From NCBI RefSeq assembly GCF_000745015.1, contig NZ_JQNA01000002.1, positions 2,170,001 to 2,234,000 on the forward strand: a DNA stretch of 64,000 nt. Direction: 5' to 3'. The notes below the pieces were generated by a model that saw nothing but the letters and a program-made list of their open reading frames with translations, did no database searches and was not told where the DNA came from. The position numbers were made by a program, and so were the translations under genes. Of this stretch, positions 39,709-49,220 are shown one piece after another (the stretch's first letter is position 1; every line of letters starts with the position of its first letter). The stretch comes from Burkholderia sp. 9120. Its GTDB lineage: Bacteria; Pseudomonadota; Gammaproteobacteria; Burkholderiales; Burkholderiaceae.

Positions 39709-40725
39709 TCAGTGAGTTTCGGTGACTTTGTTGAGATGGCGCGGCGCATCGGGATTGCGCCCGCGTGCGGCGGCAAGGCCGGCGGCCATCACGTAAAAGG
39801 ACAGGATCGCGGCGATCGGATCGAGCGCCGCATGAGCGGTAGTCGCGAGCGGCAGCGTGGCTTCCGCCACGTCGGCGGGCGCCGCGAGCAGCACGTTGGC
39901 GCCCCGCGCGCGCATGTCGCGGGCGAGTTGCAGCAGGCCGGCCTGCTCGGGTCCGCGCGGCGCGAACACCAGCAGCGGATAGTCGCGGTCAATCAATTCC
40001 ATCGGACCATGACGCACTTCCGCGCTCGAAAACGCTTCGGCCTGAATGCCGGAGGTTTCCTTCAGCTTGAGGGCGGCTTCCTGCGCGATCGCGAGACCCA
40101 GACCACGGCCGATCACGATCATGCGTTCGACGCCGCGCAATTCGTCGACGGCCTTCGACCAGTCGAGCGTACCCGCCGTTTGCAGCGCGTCGGGCAGCGT
40201 GTTCAATGCGGCGAGGAGGTCGGCGTCTTGCTGCCAATGCGCGACCAGTTGCGCGGAGATCGACAGCATCGCGATATAGCTTTTGGTGGCCGCGACGCTC
40301 AGTTCCGGACCGGCGACGAGCGGCAGATGCCATTCGCACGCATCGGCCAACGGCGAGTTCGGCGCGTTCACCGCGGCGACGGTCAGCGCGCCGGCTTCGC
40401 GGAGCGCTTGCATCGTGCCGACCAGATCCGGGCTCTTGCCCGATTGCGAGAACGCCAGCGCGAGCTGATCGCGCACTTGCAGCGGCGCCTGCTGAAGCGT
40501 CGCGACCGACATCGGCAGCGACGCGACCGGCACGCCGAGGCGGCTCATGGTCAGGCTGGCGAAGTAGCTCGCCGCATGGTCCGAGCTGCCGCGCGCGACG
40601 GTGAGCGCGACATGGCGCGGCTGCTGCGCAAGCTTCGCGGCCAAAGCCTCCACGCGCGAGGTGTCCGTGAGTTGCGCGGCGACCGTTTCAGCGGACGCCA
40701 GCGCCTCTTTAAGCATATTCGACAA
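39709..40725 (-). CDS. SIS-domain glucosamine-6-phosphate deaminase (NagB-II)
   Basis: A 338-residue protein with two SIS sugar-phosphate domains related to the isomerase half of GlmS but lacking the glutaminase half. Motifs: VARGSSDHAASYFASL, AFSQSGKSPDL and SSAEVRHGPMEL. In nag clusters of betaproteobacteria and others this type replaces classical NagB and converts GlcN-6-P to Fru-6-P with ammonia release. The TTG at 40725 has GGAG six bases upstream; an ATG at 40716 is the alternative. Either overlaps the nagA stop. Confidence 0.87.
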   Translation of the reverse strand: MSNMLKEALASAETVAAQLTDTSRVEALAAKLAQQPRHVALTVARGSSDHAASYFASLTMSRLGVPVASLPMSVATLQQAPLQVRDQLALAFSQSGKSPDLVGTMQALREAGALTVAAVNAPNSPLADACEWHLPLVAGPELSVAATKSYIAMLSISAQLVAHWQQDADLLAALNTLPDALQTAGTLDWSKAVDELRGVERMIVIGRGLGLAIAQEAALKLKETSGIQAEAFSSAEVRHGPMELIDRDYPLLVFAPRGPEQAGLLQLARDMRARGANVLLAAPADVAEATLPLATTAHAALDPIAAILSFYVMAAGLAAARGRNPDAPRHLNKVTETH

Positions 40726-41812
40726 TTGCTTCTCCTTCGACGTAAGTCGCGCTCAACGCCAGTTCACGATCGAACACGACCACATCGGCCCACGCGCCGC
40801 GCGCGATGCGGCCGCGGTCTTCGATGCCGAGATAGTCGGCGGCGTAGCGCGACAAACGGTTTGATACATCGGCGATCGGCAGGCCGATCGAGACGAGATT
40901 GCGCAGCGCCTGATCCATGGTCAGCGTGCTGCCGGCGAGCGTGCCGTCGGCGAGACGCACGCCGCCGAGGCACTTGGTGACGTGCTGGCTGCCGAGGCGG
41001 TATTCGCCGTCCGGCATGCCGGTGGCCGAGGTGCTGTCCGTCACCACATACAGACGCGGAATCGCGCGCAACGCGGCGCGGATCGCGCCCGGATGCACGT
41101 GCAGCAGATCGGGAATGATTTCGGCGAATTCGGCGTGCGCGAGCGCGGCGCCGACGAGGCCGGGATTGCGGTGATGCAGCGGCGACATCGCGTTGAACAG
41201 ATGCGTGAAGCCGCAGGCGCCGTGCTTGAGCGCGGCGACGGCGTCGTCGTAGGTGCCGAGCGAATGGCCGAGCTGCACGCGCACGCCGCGCGCCGCCATC
41301 GCGGAGATGATCTCCATGTGACCGGCAATTTCCGGCGCCAGCGTGACCACGCGAATCGGCGCGATCGACAGATACTTCAGCACTTCGTCCATCACCGCGG
41401 AGACCGCGGCGTCCGGTTGCGCGCCGAGTTTGCCGGGGTTGATGTACGGCCCTTCCAGATGCACGCCGAGCACGCGCGCGCCGCCTGGCGTGCGGATTCG
41501 CGCGACATCGCCGAGACCGGCGACCACGGCCATCAGTTCGTCGCGCGGCGCGGTCATGGTGGTGGCCAGCAGGCTGGTGGTGCCGTAGCGCGCATGCGTG
41601 CGGGTGATCGTTTCGATCGCGTCGCCGGCTTCCATCACGTCGGAACCGCCGCCGCCATGCACGTGCAGATCGATGAAGCCGGGCAGGATGTACGGCGCGT
41701 CGTTCGTCGACGGATCGGCGCGAACGCCGGTCAGTGCCGTGATGCGGCCGTTTTCGTATTCGAGCGTGCCGTGAATCCACCCATCGGTGGTGAGTATGTT
41801 TCCGGTCAGCAT
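40709..41812 (-). CDS. nagA: N-acetylglucosamine-6-phosphate deacetylase
   Basis: Amidohydrolase that removes acetate from GlcNAc-6-P. The 367 residues show the metal-binding start FIDLHVHGGGGSDVMEA, HLEGPYINPGKLGAQ, the His-rich HLFNAMSPLHHRNPG and the catalytic Asp region VVTDSTSATGMPDG. It starts MLTGNILTTDGW at 41812, 99 bases downstream of nagR. Its end overlaps the start of the SIS-domain deaminase, so the two consecutive enzymes are coupled. Confidence 0.96.
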   Translation of the reverse strand: MLTGNILTTDGWIHGTLEYENGRITALTGVRADPSTNDAPYILPGFIDLHVHGGGGSDVMEAGDAIETITRTHARYGTTSLLATTMTAPRDELMAVVAGLGDVARIRTPGGARVLGVHLEGPYINPGKLGAQPDAAVSAVMDEVLKYLSIAPIRVVTLAPEIAGHMEIISAMAARGVRVQLGHSLGTYDDAVAALKHGACGFTHLFNAMSPLHHRNPGLVGAALAHAEFAEIIPDLLHVHPGAIRAALRAIPRLYVVTDSTSATGMPDGEYRLGSQHVTKCLGGVRLADGTLAGSTLTMDQALRNLVSIGLPIADVSNRLSRYAADYLGIEDRGRIARGAWADVVVFDRELALSATYVEGEAIVEYA

Positions 41813-41911
41813 GAGTCTCTCTGGTCAGGCGTAATACGGGGTGTGGCTGAATCGCGCTCGATGTCGCCGCGTCGCCCGGTGGGCCTCGCGGCTCGCCGGC
41901 AGATCAGCCAG

Positions 41912-42646
41912 TCAGGTTCGCAATTCAGCGACGAAGTCGTAGTAATCGTCGCGGCAATAGGTGTCGGTCAGTTCGATGGCGCGCTGGTCCGCGCTATAGC
42001 CGATACGGGTAATGACCAGCAGCGCGGAGCGCGGTTCGATATCCATCAGCGAAGCAATCTCGCTCGACGCGTTGACCGCACGGAAGTGCTGCAATGCACG
42101 GACCACGGCCTGGCCGCGTTGTTCCAGATGCGCGTAGAGCGACACGCCGATCGCTTGCGGGTCGGGCACGATCGCCGCCGGCAGCGCGGAATGCTCGACC
42201 GCCATCACGATGCCGTCCGCGCGCCGCAGGCGCCGCAAACTCGCCACCGCCGCGCCGGGCGACAGACCCAGATGCACCAGTTCGTCCCGATTGGCGGCGC
42301 GGATATCGCGCTCGAGCCACACCGAATCCGGCCGGAAACCGCGTTGCTGCATCTTCTTCGTGAAACCGGTGAGACGCGACAGCGGATCTTCGACCCGCGG
42401 CGTAATGAAGCTGCCCGCGCCGCGAGCGCGCCGGATCAAGCCTTGCTCGACCAGCAGTTCGATCGCCTTGCGCGCGGTGATGCGCGACACGCCGATCGCG
42501 TCCGACAACGTGCGCTCCGACGGCAGCGCCTCACCCGCCGACCAGACGCCACAATGGATCGCCGTCGCCAGATTGCGCGCGAGCTGCAAATAGAGCGGCG
42601 TGACGTTGCGAGCGTCAGGCATCAGTGCGGACCAGCGAGTTTCCAT
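41912..42646 (-). CDS. nagR: GntR/HutC-family repressor of the nag cluster
   Basis: A 244-residue regulator: N-terminal winged helix-turn-helix (ALPSERTLSDAIGVSRITAR, then KAIELLVEQGLI) and a C-terminal UTRA effector domain (PRSALLVITRIGYSADQRAI) like NagR/DasR, which sense GlcN-6-P or GlcNAc-6-P. It is the first gene of the nag group, and an inverted repeat overlaps the -35 box of its own promoter, so it is probably autoregulated. The symbol is by context. Confidence 0.85.
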   Translation of the reverse strand: METRWSALMPDARNVTPLYLQLARNLATAIHCGVWSAGEALPSERTLSDAIGVSRITARKAIELLVEQGLIRRARGAGSFITPRVEDPLSRLTGFTKKMQQRGFRPDSVWLERDIRAANRDELVHLGLSPGAAVASLRRLRRADGIVMAVEHSALPAAIVPDPQAIGVSLYAHLEQRGQAVVRALQHFRAVNASSEIASLMDIEPRSALLVITRIGYSADQRAIELTDTYCRDDYYDFVAELRT

Positions 42647-43018
42647 GGGGCTCCGGGGGCCGTTGCGGGGATGTCGGCCAACGAAAAATGAGAGCCCATT
42701 ATATAACCAACATAATACCAGTCAATCAACTGGTATCACGCTGGTCTGGATCACCTGAAAGCCTTATCCCGCAAGCGTTTGCGCGATTTTTGAAGGTGCT
42801 GGGCGGGGCTTTCCGGAGCCCAGGACTTACCCGTATTCGGGCTTCTGAAAGCGTGTTGGCGGAGCCCATGCGGGCTCTCAACTGGTCTGATGAAAACCGC
42901 GCTCGATACCTGTCTGATACCAGTGCGTCTACCTCGGGGTCGGCGCGGCTTTTTTAATGGGATACGTTCCAATATAGTGCTGGATACGAGGTCATAAAAA
43001 TTCCCCGGGGAGCAGCAT
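42647..43018. other. nagR / MarR-GNAT divergent control region
   Basis: 372 bases with no gene. It contains the nagR promoter and operator (42698-42736), further half-sites ACTGGT (42881-42886) and ATACCAGT (42917-42924), and the hairpin GAGCCC-ATGC-GGGCTC near 42862-42877. A Shine-Dalgarno GGGGAG precedes the TTG at 43019. Confidence 0.6.
42698..42736 (-). promoter_or_regulatory. nagR promoter with overlapping GntR-type operator
   Basis: Minus strand: -35 TTGACT (42725-42720), 16-base spacer, -10 TATAAT (42703-42698). The operator ATACCAGT (42715-42722), spacer CAATCA, ACTGGTAT (42729-42736) is a perfect 8-bp inverted repeat covering the -35 box, in the style of NagR/DasR sites. Confidence 0.75.
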
Positions 43019-43945
43019 TTGACAGATTCCGAGGCGCTGCGGCGCGCTCAGGCCGTCCGCCATTTCAACCGCTTCTACACCCAGCATATCGGCGCGCTGC
43101 ATGAGCATTTGGCAAGGAGCGCGTTCTCGCTGACGGAAGTGCGCGTGCTGCACGAACTCTCCCGTGGACGTGCGCAAACGGCCTCGGTGCTCGGGCGCGC
43201 GCTCGGCCTCGACAGCGGTTATCTGAGCCGCCTGCTGACCAGCTTCGAACGACGCAATCTGATCACGCGGCGCCCGTCGGATACGGATGCGCGGCAGTCG
43301 CTGATCGCCCTCACCGACAACGGCCACGCGGCCTACGCGCCGCTCGATACCGCCGCGATCGAAGAAGTGTCGGCGCTGCTCGAAGGTCTTACGCCACTCT
43401 CCCAGGAACAGTTGATCGGTGCGATGAAGCTGATCGAGCGGCTGTTGCGCGCCCAGCCGTCGCACGAACTCGTGCTGCTACGGCAACCGCGTCCCGGCGA
43501 ATGCGGCTGGCTCGTGCATCGGCAGGCGCAGTGGTTTGCGGCGCAATACGGCTGGGATCGTTCGTTCGAGGGGCTGCTCGCGCGGGTCGTCGCGGATTAC
43601 ACGCAGCGTGGCGATCCGGTGCGCGAGATGTGCTGGGTCGCCGATCAGGAAGGCGTGGTGGTCGGCTCGGTGTGCATCGTCGGCGTGTCGACGACGGTGG
43701 CGGGCGTGCGGCTGTTGTGGGTCGAGCCGGATTTGCAGCGGCTCGGCATCGGCACGCAGCTGATCGGCGAATGTGTGCGCTTCGCGCGGCGCGCGGGCTA
43801 TACGAAGCTCACGTTGACCACCGCGCTTTCGCTTGCCGAGCCACGACGCTTGTGCGAGCGCGTCGGTTTTACGCTGGCCGGCACGGCGCCGGAGCGCCGC
43901 TTCGGCAGGGATCTGACGATCGAGCGATGGGAATTGGAGTTGTAG
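43019..43945 (+). CDS. MarR-GNAT fusion: transcription regulator with acetyltransferase domain
   Basis: A 308-residue two-domain protein. Residues 1-145 are a MarR winged helix (FSLTEVRVLHELSRGRAQTA; GLDSGYLSRLLTSFERRNLI; RRPSDTDARQ wing). Residues 155-308 are a GNAT acetyltransferase with the acetyl-CoA loop LQRLGIGTQLIGECVRFARR. It starts at TTG with GGGGAG six bases upstream. The pairing is a known architecture, but the substrate and regulon are unknown. It is divergent from nagR; there is no evidence it belongs to the nag pathway. Confidence 0.87.
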   Translation: MTDSEALRRAQAVRHFNRFYTQHIGALHEHLARSAFSLTEVRVLHELSRGRAQTASVLGRALGLDSGYLSRLLTSFERRNLITRRPSDTDARQSLIALTDNGHAAYAPLDTAAIEEVSALLEGLTPLSQEQLIGAMKLIERLLRAQPSHELVLLRQPRPGECGWLVHRQAQWFAAQYGWDRSFEGLLARVVADYTQRGDPVREMCWVADQEGVVVGSVCIVGVSTTVAGVRLLWVEPDLQRLGIGTQLIGECVRFARRAGYTKLTLTTALSLAEPRRLCERVGFTLAGTAPERRFGRDLTIERWELEL

Positions 43946-44085
43946 AAGCGAGGCGGCAGCACGGAACGCTGCGCTGCTCGATGCGCTCGCTTTGTTGCCC
44001 GTGTCGAGCGGTGCTCATGGGCTTGCGGAAGCGGGCGGCGCTGTGTCGGCACACGCCCCTGCTACGGCTCGGGTGATTCAGCCGC

Positions 44086-44898
44086 TTAGAACGACGGCAC
44101 CATCGAACCCTTGAACTGCGTCCTGATGAACTGGCGCACCTCTTCCGACTGATACGCGGCGACCAGCTTCTTCACCCACGGCTTGTCCTTGTCCTGCGCG
44201 CGCACGGCGATCAGGTTCGCGTACGGGCTGTGGATGTCTTCGAGCGCGATCGCGTCTTTGGTCGGCTGCAGGCCGGCGGCCAGCGCGAAGTTCGTGTTGA
44301 TCACGGCGGCGTCGACGTCCGACAGCGAACGCGGCAGTTGCGCGGCGTCGAGTTCGATGAGCTTGACCTTCTTCGGATTCTCGGCGACGTCGAGCGGCGT
44401 GGCGTTATTGCCGTTCGTGCCGGCACCGGCCTTCAGCTTGATCACGCCTTGCGCCTGCAGCAACAGCAGCGCGCGATTTTCGTTCGACGGGTCGTTCGGC
44501 ACCGCGACCTTCGCGCCTTGCGGCAGATCCTTCACCGACTTCAGCTTCTTCGAGTAGATGCCGAGCGGCGAGATGTACGTGAGACCGGCGTTGACGATCT
44601 TGTAGCCGCGTTGCTTGACCTGGCTGTCGAGGTAGGGCTGATGCTGGAAGCTGTTCGCGTCGAGATCGCCCGCGTCGAGTGCGGCGTTCGGCTGCACGTA
44701 GTCGTTGAATTCGACGACCTTCACGTTGAGACCTTCGCGCTTCGCTACCTTGGTGACGACTTCCCAGATTTGCGCGTCCGGGCCGCCGATGGTGCCGACC
44801 TTGATCACTTTGTCGTCGGCATGTGCGCCGACGCTGGTCACGATCGCCGCGCCGGCGATCACTGCGGAGAGGGCTTTGAGGATGTTTCTGCGCTGCAT
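44086..44898 (-). CDS. metQ: MetQ/NlpA-family methionine-binding protein
   Basis: Periplasmic solute-binding protein of the D/L-methionine ABC importer family. The 270 residues have a signal peptide (start MQRRNILKALSAVIAGAAIV, cleavage near GAHADDKVIK) and the family body (FNDYVQPNAALDAGDLDANS; FQHQPYLDSQVKQRGY). There is no lipobox Cys, so it is probably soluble, not a lipoprotein. No metN ATPase or metI permease is next to it, so it is an orphan that must use a permease encoded elsewhere. The start at 44898 is chosen because the signal follows directly. Confidence 0.92.
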   Translation of the reverse strand: MQRRNILKALSAVIAGAAIVTSVGAHADDKVIKVGTIGGPDAQIWEVVTKVAKREGLNVKVVEFNDYVQPNAALDAGDLDANSFQHQPYLDSQVKQRGYKIVNAGLTYISPLGIYSKKLKSVKDLPQGAKVAVPNDPSNENRALLLLQAQGVIKLKAGAGTNGNNATPLDVAENPKKVKLIELDAAQLPRSLSDVDAAVINTNFALAAGLQPTKDAIALEDIHSPYANLIAVRAQDKDKPWVKKLVAAYQSEEVRQFIRTQFKGSMVPSF

Positions 44899-45050
44899 TT
44901 GATTCTCGCTGGTTCCAGTCGATCCGATGGGCTGATCGACGCTCTGATCGGTGTCAGATTCGGGTGAAAGTTGGCGCGCGTGCTGCTTTTGGCAGTGCGG
45001 CGCCAACTGGACCGCAAATGGTCTCATATGCCCGGCGAGATGGGAAATAT

Positions 45051-45077
45051 CACGATCGCATATAGGTATGCATCGTG
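45051..45077. repeat. Imperfect palindrome between metQ and the chemoreceptor gene
   Basis: CACGAT-C-GCATA, TAGG, TATGC-ATCGTG: two 11-base arms with one bulged base. It could be the chemoreceptor's terminator hairpin (no T run) or an operator for metQ. Confidence 0.4.
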
Positions 45078-45132
45078 AGGGGCCGCGTGCGGGATGGGCA
45101 CGCGGCTGGGTTGGGTTGCGGCTTCGGCTACG

Positions 45133-47019
45133 TTAGAACGTGGTCCAGTCCTCGTCCGAGGAGGCGGACTTTGCAGGTTCGGCGAAGACGCGCGTCGGTG
45201 CCGGCGTTGGCCTGGAGTTCGCGGCGGGCTTCGCGCTCGCTACCGTCGCATTCGATGCCGTGGATGCCGCCGAAGCGGACGCCGACAGCTTCGGTTCAAC
45301 CTGCACCAATGCCGATGCCGATGCCGGCGTATGAGTCCGCGCCGAACCCGTCGCGTTAGCGACCCGCTTCGAAGCGCTTTGCGCCGTCGCCGGTTTGGCG
45401 TCGCGCGAAGTGACCGCCGCCAGTCGCGTCGCAGCCAACGAAACCGATGAACCCGTCGCCACCGTCGCCCCGCCATTCACCCGAAACGCACTCACCGTAT
45501 CGCGCAACCGGCCTGCCTGATCCTGCAACGAAGCGGCGGCCGCCGCAGCCTGTTCGACCAGCGCCGCGTTCTGCTGCGTGACTTCATCCATCTGCGTGAC
45601 GGCGCGGCCGACCTGCGCGATGCCCGTGCTTTGCTCTTCAGACGCCGCCGCGATTTCGCCCATGATGTCGGTCACGCGCTGCACGGCCTGCAGAATCTCG
45701 CCCATCGTCGTGCCGGCCTGCTGCACCAGCGTCGAGCCGTTATGCACGCGCTCCACCGACGCGCCGATCAACTGCTTGATCTCCTTGGCCGCCGTGCCGG
45801 AACGCTGCGCGAGGCTGCGCACCTCGCCCGCGACGACCGCGAAACCACGGCCCTGTTCGCCGGCGCGCGCGGCTTCCACGGCCGCGTTCAACGCGAGAAT
45901 GTTGGTCTGAAACGCAATCCCTTCGATCACGCCGATGATGTCCGCGATCTGCCGCGAGCTGTCGTTGATCTCGCCCATCGTGCCGATCACGCGGCTCACC
46001 ACGTCGTTGCCGCGGGTCGCGATTTCGGACGCGTTGTGCGCGAGCCCGCTCGCCTGACGCGCGTTGTCGGCGTTCTGCTTGACCGTCGCGGTCAGCTCTT
46101 CCATGCTCGCCGCGGTCTCCTGCAACGAAGCCGCCTGCTGCTCGGTGCGCTGCGACAGATCGTTATTGCCCGCGGCAATCTGCTGCGTCGCCGACGCGAT
46201 CGATTCCGACGACCGACGAATCTCGCCGATGGTCCGCTGCAAGCGGTCCTGCATGCCGTGCATCGCCGCCATCATGCTGGTCGTGTCCTGCGGACGCACG
46301 TCGACGACCTGCGTCAGATCGCCTTGCGCGATGCTCGCCGCGATCCGCGCCGCCTGATCCGGCTCGCCGCCGAGGCTCGCGCGCACGTTGCGGATGATCA
46401 GCAACATCGCAAGCGTGATGATCGCGCCGATCACCAGCACCACGGCCAGATGCAACGCCAAGGTCTCGTAGTAGACGGTGTCGATGTCCTTGATGAACAC
46501 ACCGCTCGTGATATTCCAGTCCCACGGCGCGAAACGCACCACGTAGCTGATCTTCGGCACCGCCGTTTCGCTGTGCGGCAAACGTCCGCGATATTCGGCG
46601 AAGCCGCGGCCGCTTGCTTTGGCCGCGTCGACGATCGCGACGTACAGCAGCTTGCCGTCCGGGTCCTTGAAATCGCCGACGGGTTTGCCGGTCATTTGCG
46701 GCAACGTCGGATGCATCAGCACAACTGGCTTCGAATCCATCACGAACAGATAGCCGGATTCGCCGTAGCGCATGGTCGCGAGACGGGCGAGCGCTTCGCG
46801 CTGCGCGTCGGCCTCGCTCATCTTGCCGCCCTGCGACAACGTGTAATAGCCGTTCACGACGCCCTGCGCCGCGTCGACGAGATTCACCATGCCCGCCTTG
46901 CGCTCGGCCAGCATCGTGCTACGCGTTTCGACCGCGCTCCACAGCCCGACGCCGAGCAAACCCAGCCAGACAAGTGCGAGCGACAGCCACAGTTTGCGAT
47001 TCAAACTCATCCTGCTCAT
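45133..47019 (-). CDS. Methyl-accepting chemotaxis protein with a Cache sensor
   Basis: Inner-membrane chemoreceptor of 628 residues: TM1 ([18 protein letters not shown]), a periplasmic single-Cache domain to about residue 185 ([20 protein letters not shown] is typical), TM2 ([19 protein letters not shown]), HAMP, and a cytoplasmic signalling rod with the conserved hairpin tip [20 protein letters not shown]. After a long Ala/Ser-rich linker it ends in DWTTF, matching the C-terminal pentapeptide that tethers CheR/CheB in E. coli Tsr and Tar. Ligand unknown. No other che genes are nearby. Confidence 0.94.
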   Translation of the reverse strand: MSRMSLNRKLWLSLALVWLGLLGVGLWSAVETRSTMLAERKAGMVNLVDAAQGVVNGYYTLSQGGKMSEADAQREALARLATMRYGESGYLFVMDSKPVVLMHPTLPQMTGKPVGDFKDPDGKLLYVAIVDAAKASGRGFAEYRGRLPHSETAVPKISYVVRFAPWDWNITSGVFIKDIDTVYYETLALHLAVVLVIGAIITLAMLLIIRNVRASLGGEPDQAARIAASIAQGDLTQVVDVRPQDTTSMMAAMHGMQDRLQRTIGEIRRSSESIASATQQIAAGNNDLSQRTEQQAASLQETAASMEELTATVKQNADNARQASGLAHNASEIATRGNDVVSRVIGTMGEINDSSRQIADIIGVIEGIAFQTNILALNAAVEAARAGEQGRGFAVVAGEVRSLAQRSGTAAKEIKQLIGASVERVHNGSTLVQQAGTTMGEILQAVQRVTDIMGEIAAASEEQSTGIAQVGRAVTQMDEVTQQNAALVEQAAAAAASLQDQAGRLRDTVSAFRVNGGATVATGSSVSLAATRLAAVTSRDAKPATAQSASKRVANATGSARTHTPASASALVQVEPKLSASASAASTASNATVASAKPAANSRPTPAPTRVFAEPAKSASSDEDWTTF

Positions 47020-47262
47020 TGTTATGGTCTCTCTCGTGTGATCCGTTTTCAGCTTGCTTCAGCTTGCGAATGCGGGCGCGTGGTTCGTCACCGTGACTGC
47101 CCGCAAACGATTGCTCCATTTATAACGGCATGGCAGGCGGCCAACTTGAGGGAGCTTGTAAGGAAACTGATTGCTTTGCGGCGTCTCGCGCGCTCGGGTT
47201 GATCGCGCGCAATAAGTCGTCCGCTGACCGATAATCGACGCCTGGGAGAAAAGAGAACCATC

Positions 47263-47553
47263 ATGTACGTCATCAACCTGAGCTATATCGCATCGCTCGA
47301 ACGCGTCGACGACGTGCTCGACGCGCATCGCGCGTTTCTGACAAAGCAGTTCGAAGCCGGCGTGTTCGTCGCGGCCGGACCGAAGGTGCCGCGCGATGGC
47401 GGCGTCATTCTGGCGGTGGGCGTCGAGCGTGAAAAACTGGATGCGATTCTCGCCAGCGACCCGTTCGCGGTGCAGCAGATCGCACGCTACGAGGTGACGG
47501 AGTTCAAGGCGACGCGGCTAGCGCCGGGTTTGAATTTGCCGATGCCGGCCTGA
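47263..47553 (+). CDS. YciI-family protein
   Basis: A 96-residue ferredoxin-like-fold protein: MYVINLSYIASLERVDDVLD, then AHRAFLTKQFEAG and GPKVPRDGGVILAVG. The HRxFL segment with its His-Asp pair is the putative active site of YciI proteins. Function is not known; some relatives are dehalogenase-like or muconolactone-related enzymes. It stands alone on the plus strand between the chemoreceptor and the oxidase locus. Confidence 0.85.
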   Translation: MYVINLSYIASLERVDDVLDAHRAFLTKQFEAGVFVAAGPKVPRDGGVILAVGVEREKLDAILASDPFAVQQIARYEVTEFKATRLAPGLNLPMPA

Positions 47554-47681
47554 GCGTTACGGCGGAAGGAATGAAGCGAGCGGGGTTGAAGCGCTGAAGT
47601 CTGAAGCGACGCCAATTCAACTGAGACGCAGAGTCAAAAACGGGCACCTGCTTCAAGCACGCGCCCGCTTCCATCACAGCA

Positions 47682-48299
47682 TCAATCGAGCAGCAGCTTG
47701 ATATCGTGCACCCAGGGCGTTGCACCCTGGCCGTCGCGCGCGAACAGACGCAACTTGCCGTCGGTATCGAACACGTAGCTCGCGGCCGTGTGATCCATTG
47801 TGTAGCTGTCCGGCGTCTTGCCCGGCACCTTCGCATAGTAGACGCGGAAGTCTTTCGTGATCTTGGTGAGCTGCGCCTGATCCGCCGGACGCAAGCCGAC
47901 GAACGTCGGGTTGAACGCCGGCACATATTGCGCGAGCAACGCTGGCGTATCGCGTTCGGGATCGACGGTGACGAACAGCACCTGCACGCGCTTCGCGGCG
48001 TCTGGGCCAAGTTGCTGCAGCGCCTGCGAAAGCTCGGCCATGGTGGTCGGGCAAACGTCCGGGCAATGCGTGTAGCCGAAGAACAGCACCACCACTTTGC
48101 CCTTGTAGTCGGCCATGGTGCGAACCTGGCCGGACGTGTCGGGCAACGAGAAGTTACTGCCGAATTGCGTGTTGCCGGTGATGTCGAGATTCGTGAACGC
48201 CGGCGGCTGTTTGCCGCAGCCTGCGGCGATCAACGCGGCGCCGAGCGCGCAAGCCATCACAGCGGCACGCGTGCTGCGTGCGAAGCGGTTCTTGAACAT
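47682..48299 (-). CDS. SCO1/SenC copper-delivery lipoprotein
   Basis: Thioredoxin-fold protein that supplies copper to, or reduces, the CuA site of cytochrome oxidase. The 205 residues have a lipobox (ALIAAGC, Cys28), the copper-binding Cys79/Cys83 in GYTHCPDVCPTT and a His in MDHTAASYVFD near residue 169. It is the last gene of the oxidase locus, ten bases after ctaB. Confidence 0.95.
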   Translation of the reverse strand: MFKNRFARSTRAAVMACALGAALIAAGCGKQPPAFTNLDITGNTQFGSNFSLPDTSGQVRTMADYKGKVVVLFFGYTHCPDVCPTTMAELSQALQQLGPDAAKRVQVLFVTVDPERDTPALLAQYVPAFNPTFVGLRPADQAQLTKITKDFRVYYAKVPGKTPDSYTMDHTAASYVFDTDGKLRLFARDGQGATPWVHDIKLLLD

Positions 48300-48308
48300 G
48301 GTGTGGTG

Positions 48309-49214
48309 TTACGCGCCGATCAGGACGCGCGCATAGTGGTCGATCAGCAGCGCGGCGAACAGCAGCGACAGATAGACGATCGAATAACGGAACATCTTGC
48401 GCGCCAGATCGTCCGAGTACTCCCGGTAGATCTTCCAGGCGTACGCAAGGAATAGGGCGCCGAGCAGCACAGCGGCCGCGAGGTACACCACGCCGCTCAT
48501 GCCGGAGATGAACGGCATCATCGTGACCGCGAACAGGATCACCGAGTACAGCAGAATATGCAGGCGCGTGTACTGCTCGCCGTGCGTGTTCGGCAGCATC
48601 GGCAGGCCGGCATTTTCGTAGTCTTTGCGGCGATACAGCGCGAGCGCCCAGAAATGCGGCGGCGTCCACACGAAAATGATCAGCACGAGAATCCATGCGT
48701 CGCCCGGCACGTGACCGGTGACCGCGGCCCAACCGAGCGCCGGCGGCATGGCACCCGAAGCGCCGCCGATCACGATGTTCTGCGGCGTGGCCGGCTTGAG
48801 CAACAGCGTATAGATAACCGCATAGCCGACGAAAGTGGCCAGCGTGAGCCACATGGTCAGCGGATTCGCAAACGTGTAGAGCGTCCACATGCCGAGCCCG
48901 CCGAGTACGGCGGAGAACGACAGGATTTGCAGGGTGGTGATTTCGCCGCGTGCCGACGGACGCCATGACGTGCGCCGCATCTTCGCGTCGATTTTCTGTT
49001 CGACGAGACAGTTGATCGCGAACGCGGCGCCGGCCAGCAGCCAGATACCGACAGTGCCGCCGATCAGCTTGGTCCACGGCACCATGCCGGGCGTAGACAG
49101 AAACATACCGATGACGGCGCAGAACACGGCGAGTTGCGTGACGCGCGGTTTCGTCAGGGCGAGATACTGGGAGACCCGGCTACCGGGCGTTTGGGAGAGT
49201 GTTGTGCTGTCCAT
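48309..49214 (-). CDS. ctaB: Protoheme IX farnesyltransferase (haem O synthase)
   Basis: UbiA-family membrane prenyltransferase that makes haem O from haem B. The 301 residues have about nine membrane helices and the prenyl-diphosphate motif [19 protein letters not shown] (N-x6-D-x-K-M-x-RT pattern), plus [20 protein letters not shown]. It lies six bases after ctaA, so haem O then haem A synthases are co-expressed, with SCO next. Confidence 0.97.
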   Translation of the reverse strand: MDSTTLSQTPGSRVSQYLALTKPRVTQLAVFCAVIGMFLSTPGMVPWTKLIGGTVGIWLLAGAAFAINCLVEQKIDAKMRRTSWRPSARGEITTLQILSFSAVLGGLGMWTLYTFANPLTMWLTLATFVGYAVIYTLLLKPATPQNIVIGGASGAMPPALGWAAVTGHVPGDAWILVLIIFVWTPPHFWALALYRRKDYENAGLPMLPNTHGEQYTRLHILLYSVILFAVTMMPFISGMSGVVYLAAAVLLGALFLAYAWKIYREYSDDLARKMFRYSIVYLSLLFAALLIDHYARVLIGA

Positions 49215-49220
49215 GTGGAG

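Noticed and set aside
37340..39715. 791-residue open frame opposite the EIIA-HPr-EI gene
   Set aside because: Composition is Arg-rich and unlike any family; antisense shadow of a well-supported gene.
44899..45132. SAM or other methionine-related riboswitch upstream of metQ
   Set aside because: No recognisable SAM-box core; only a short palindrome at 45051-45077.
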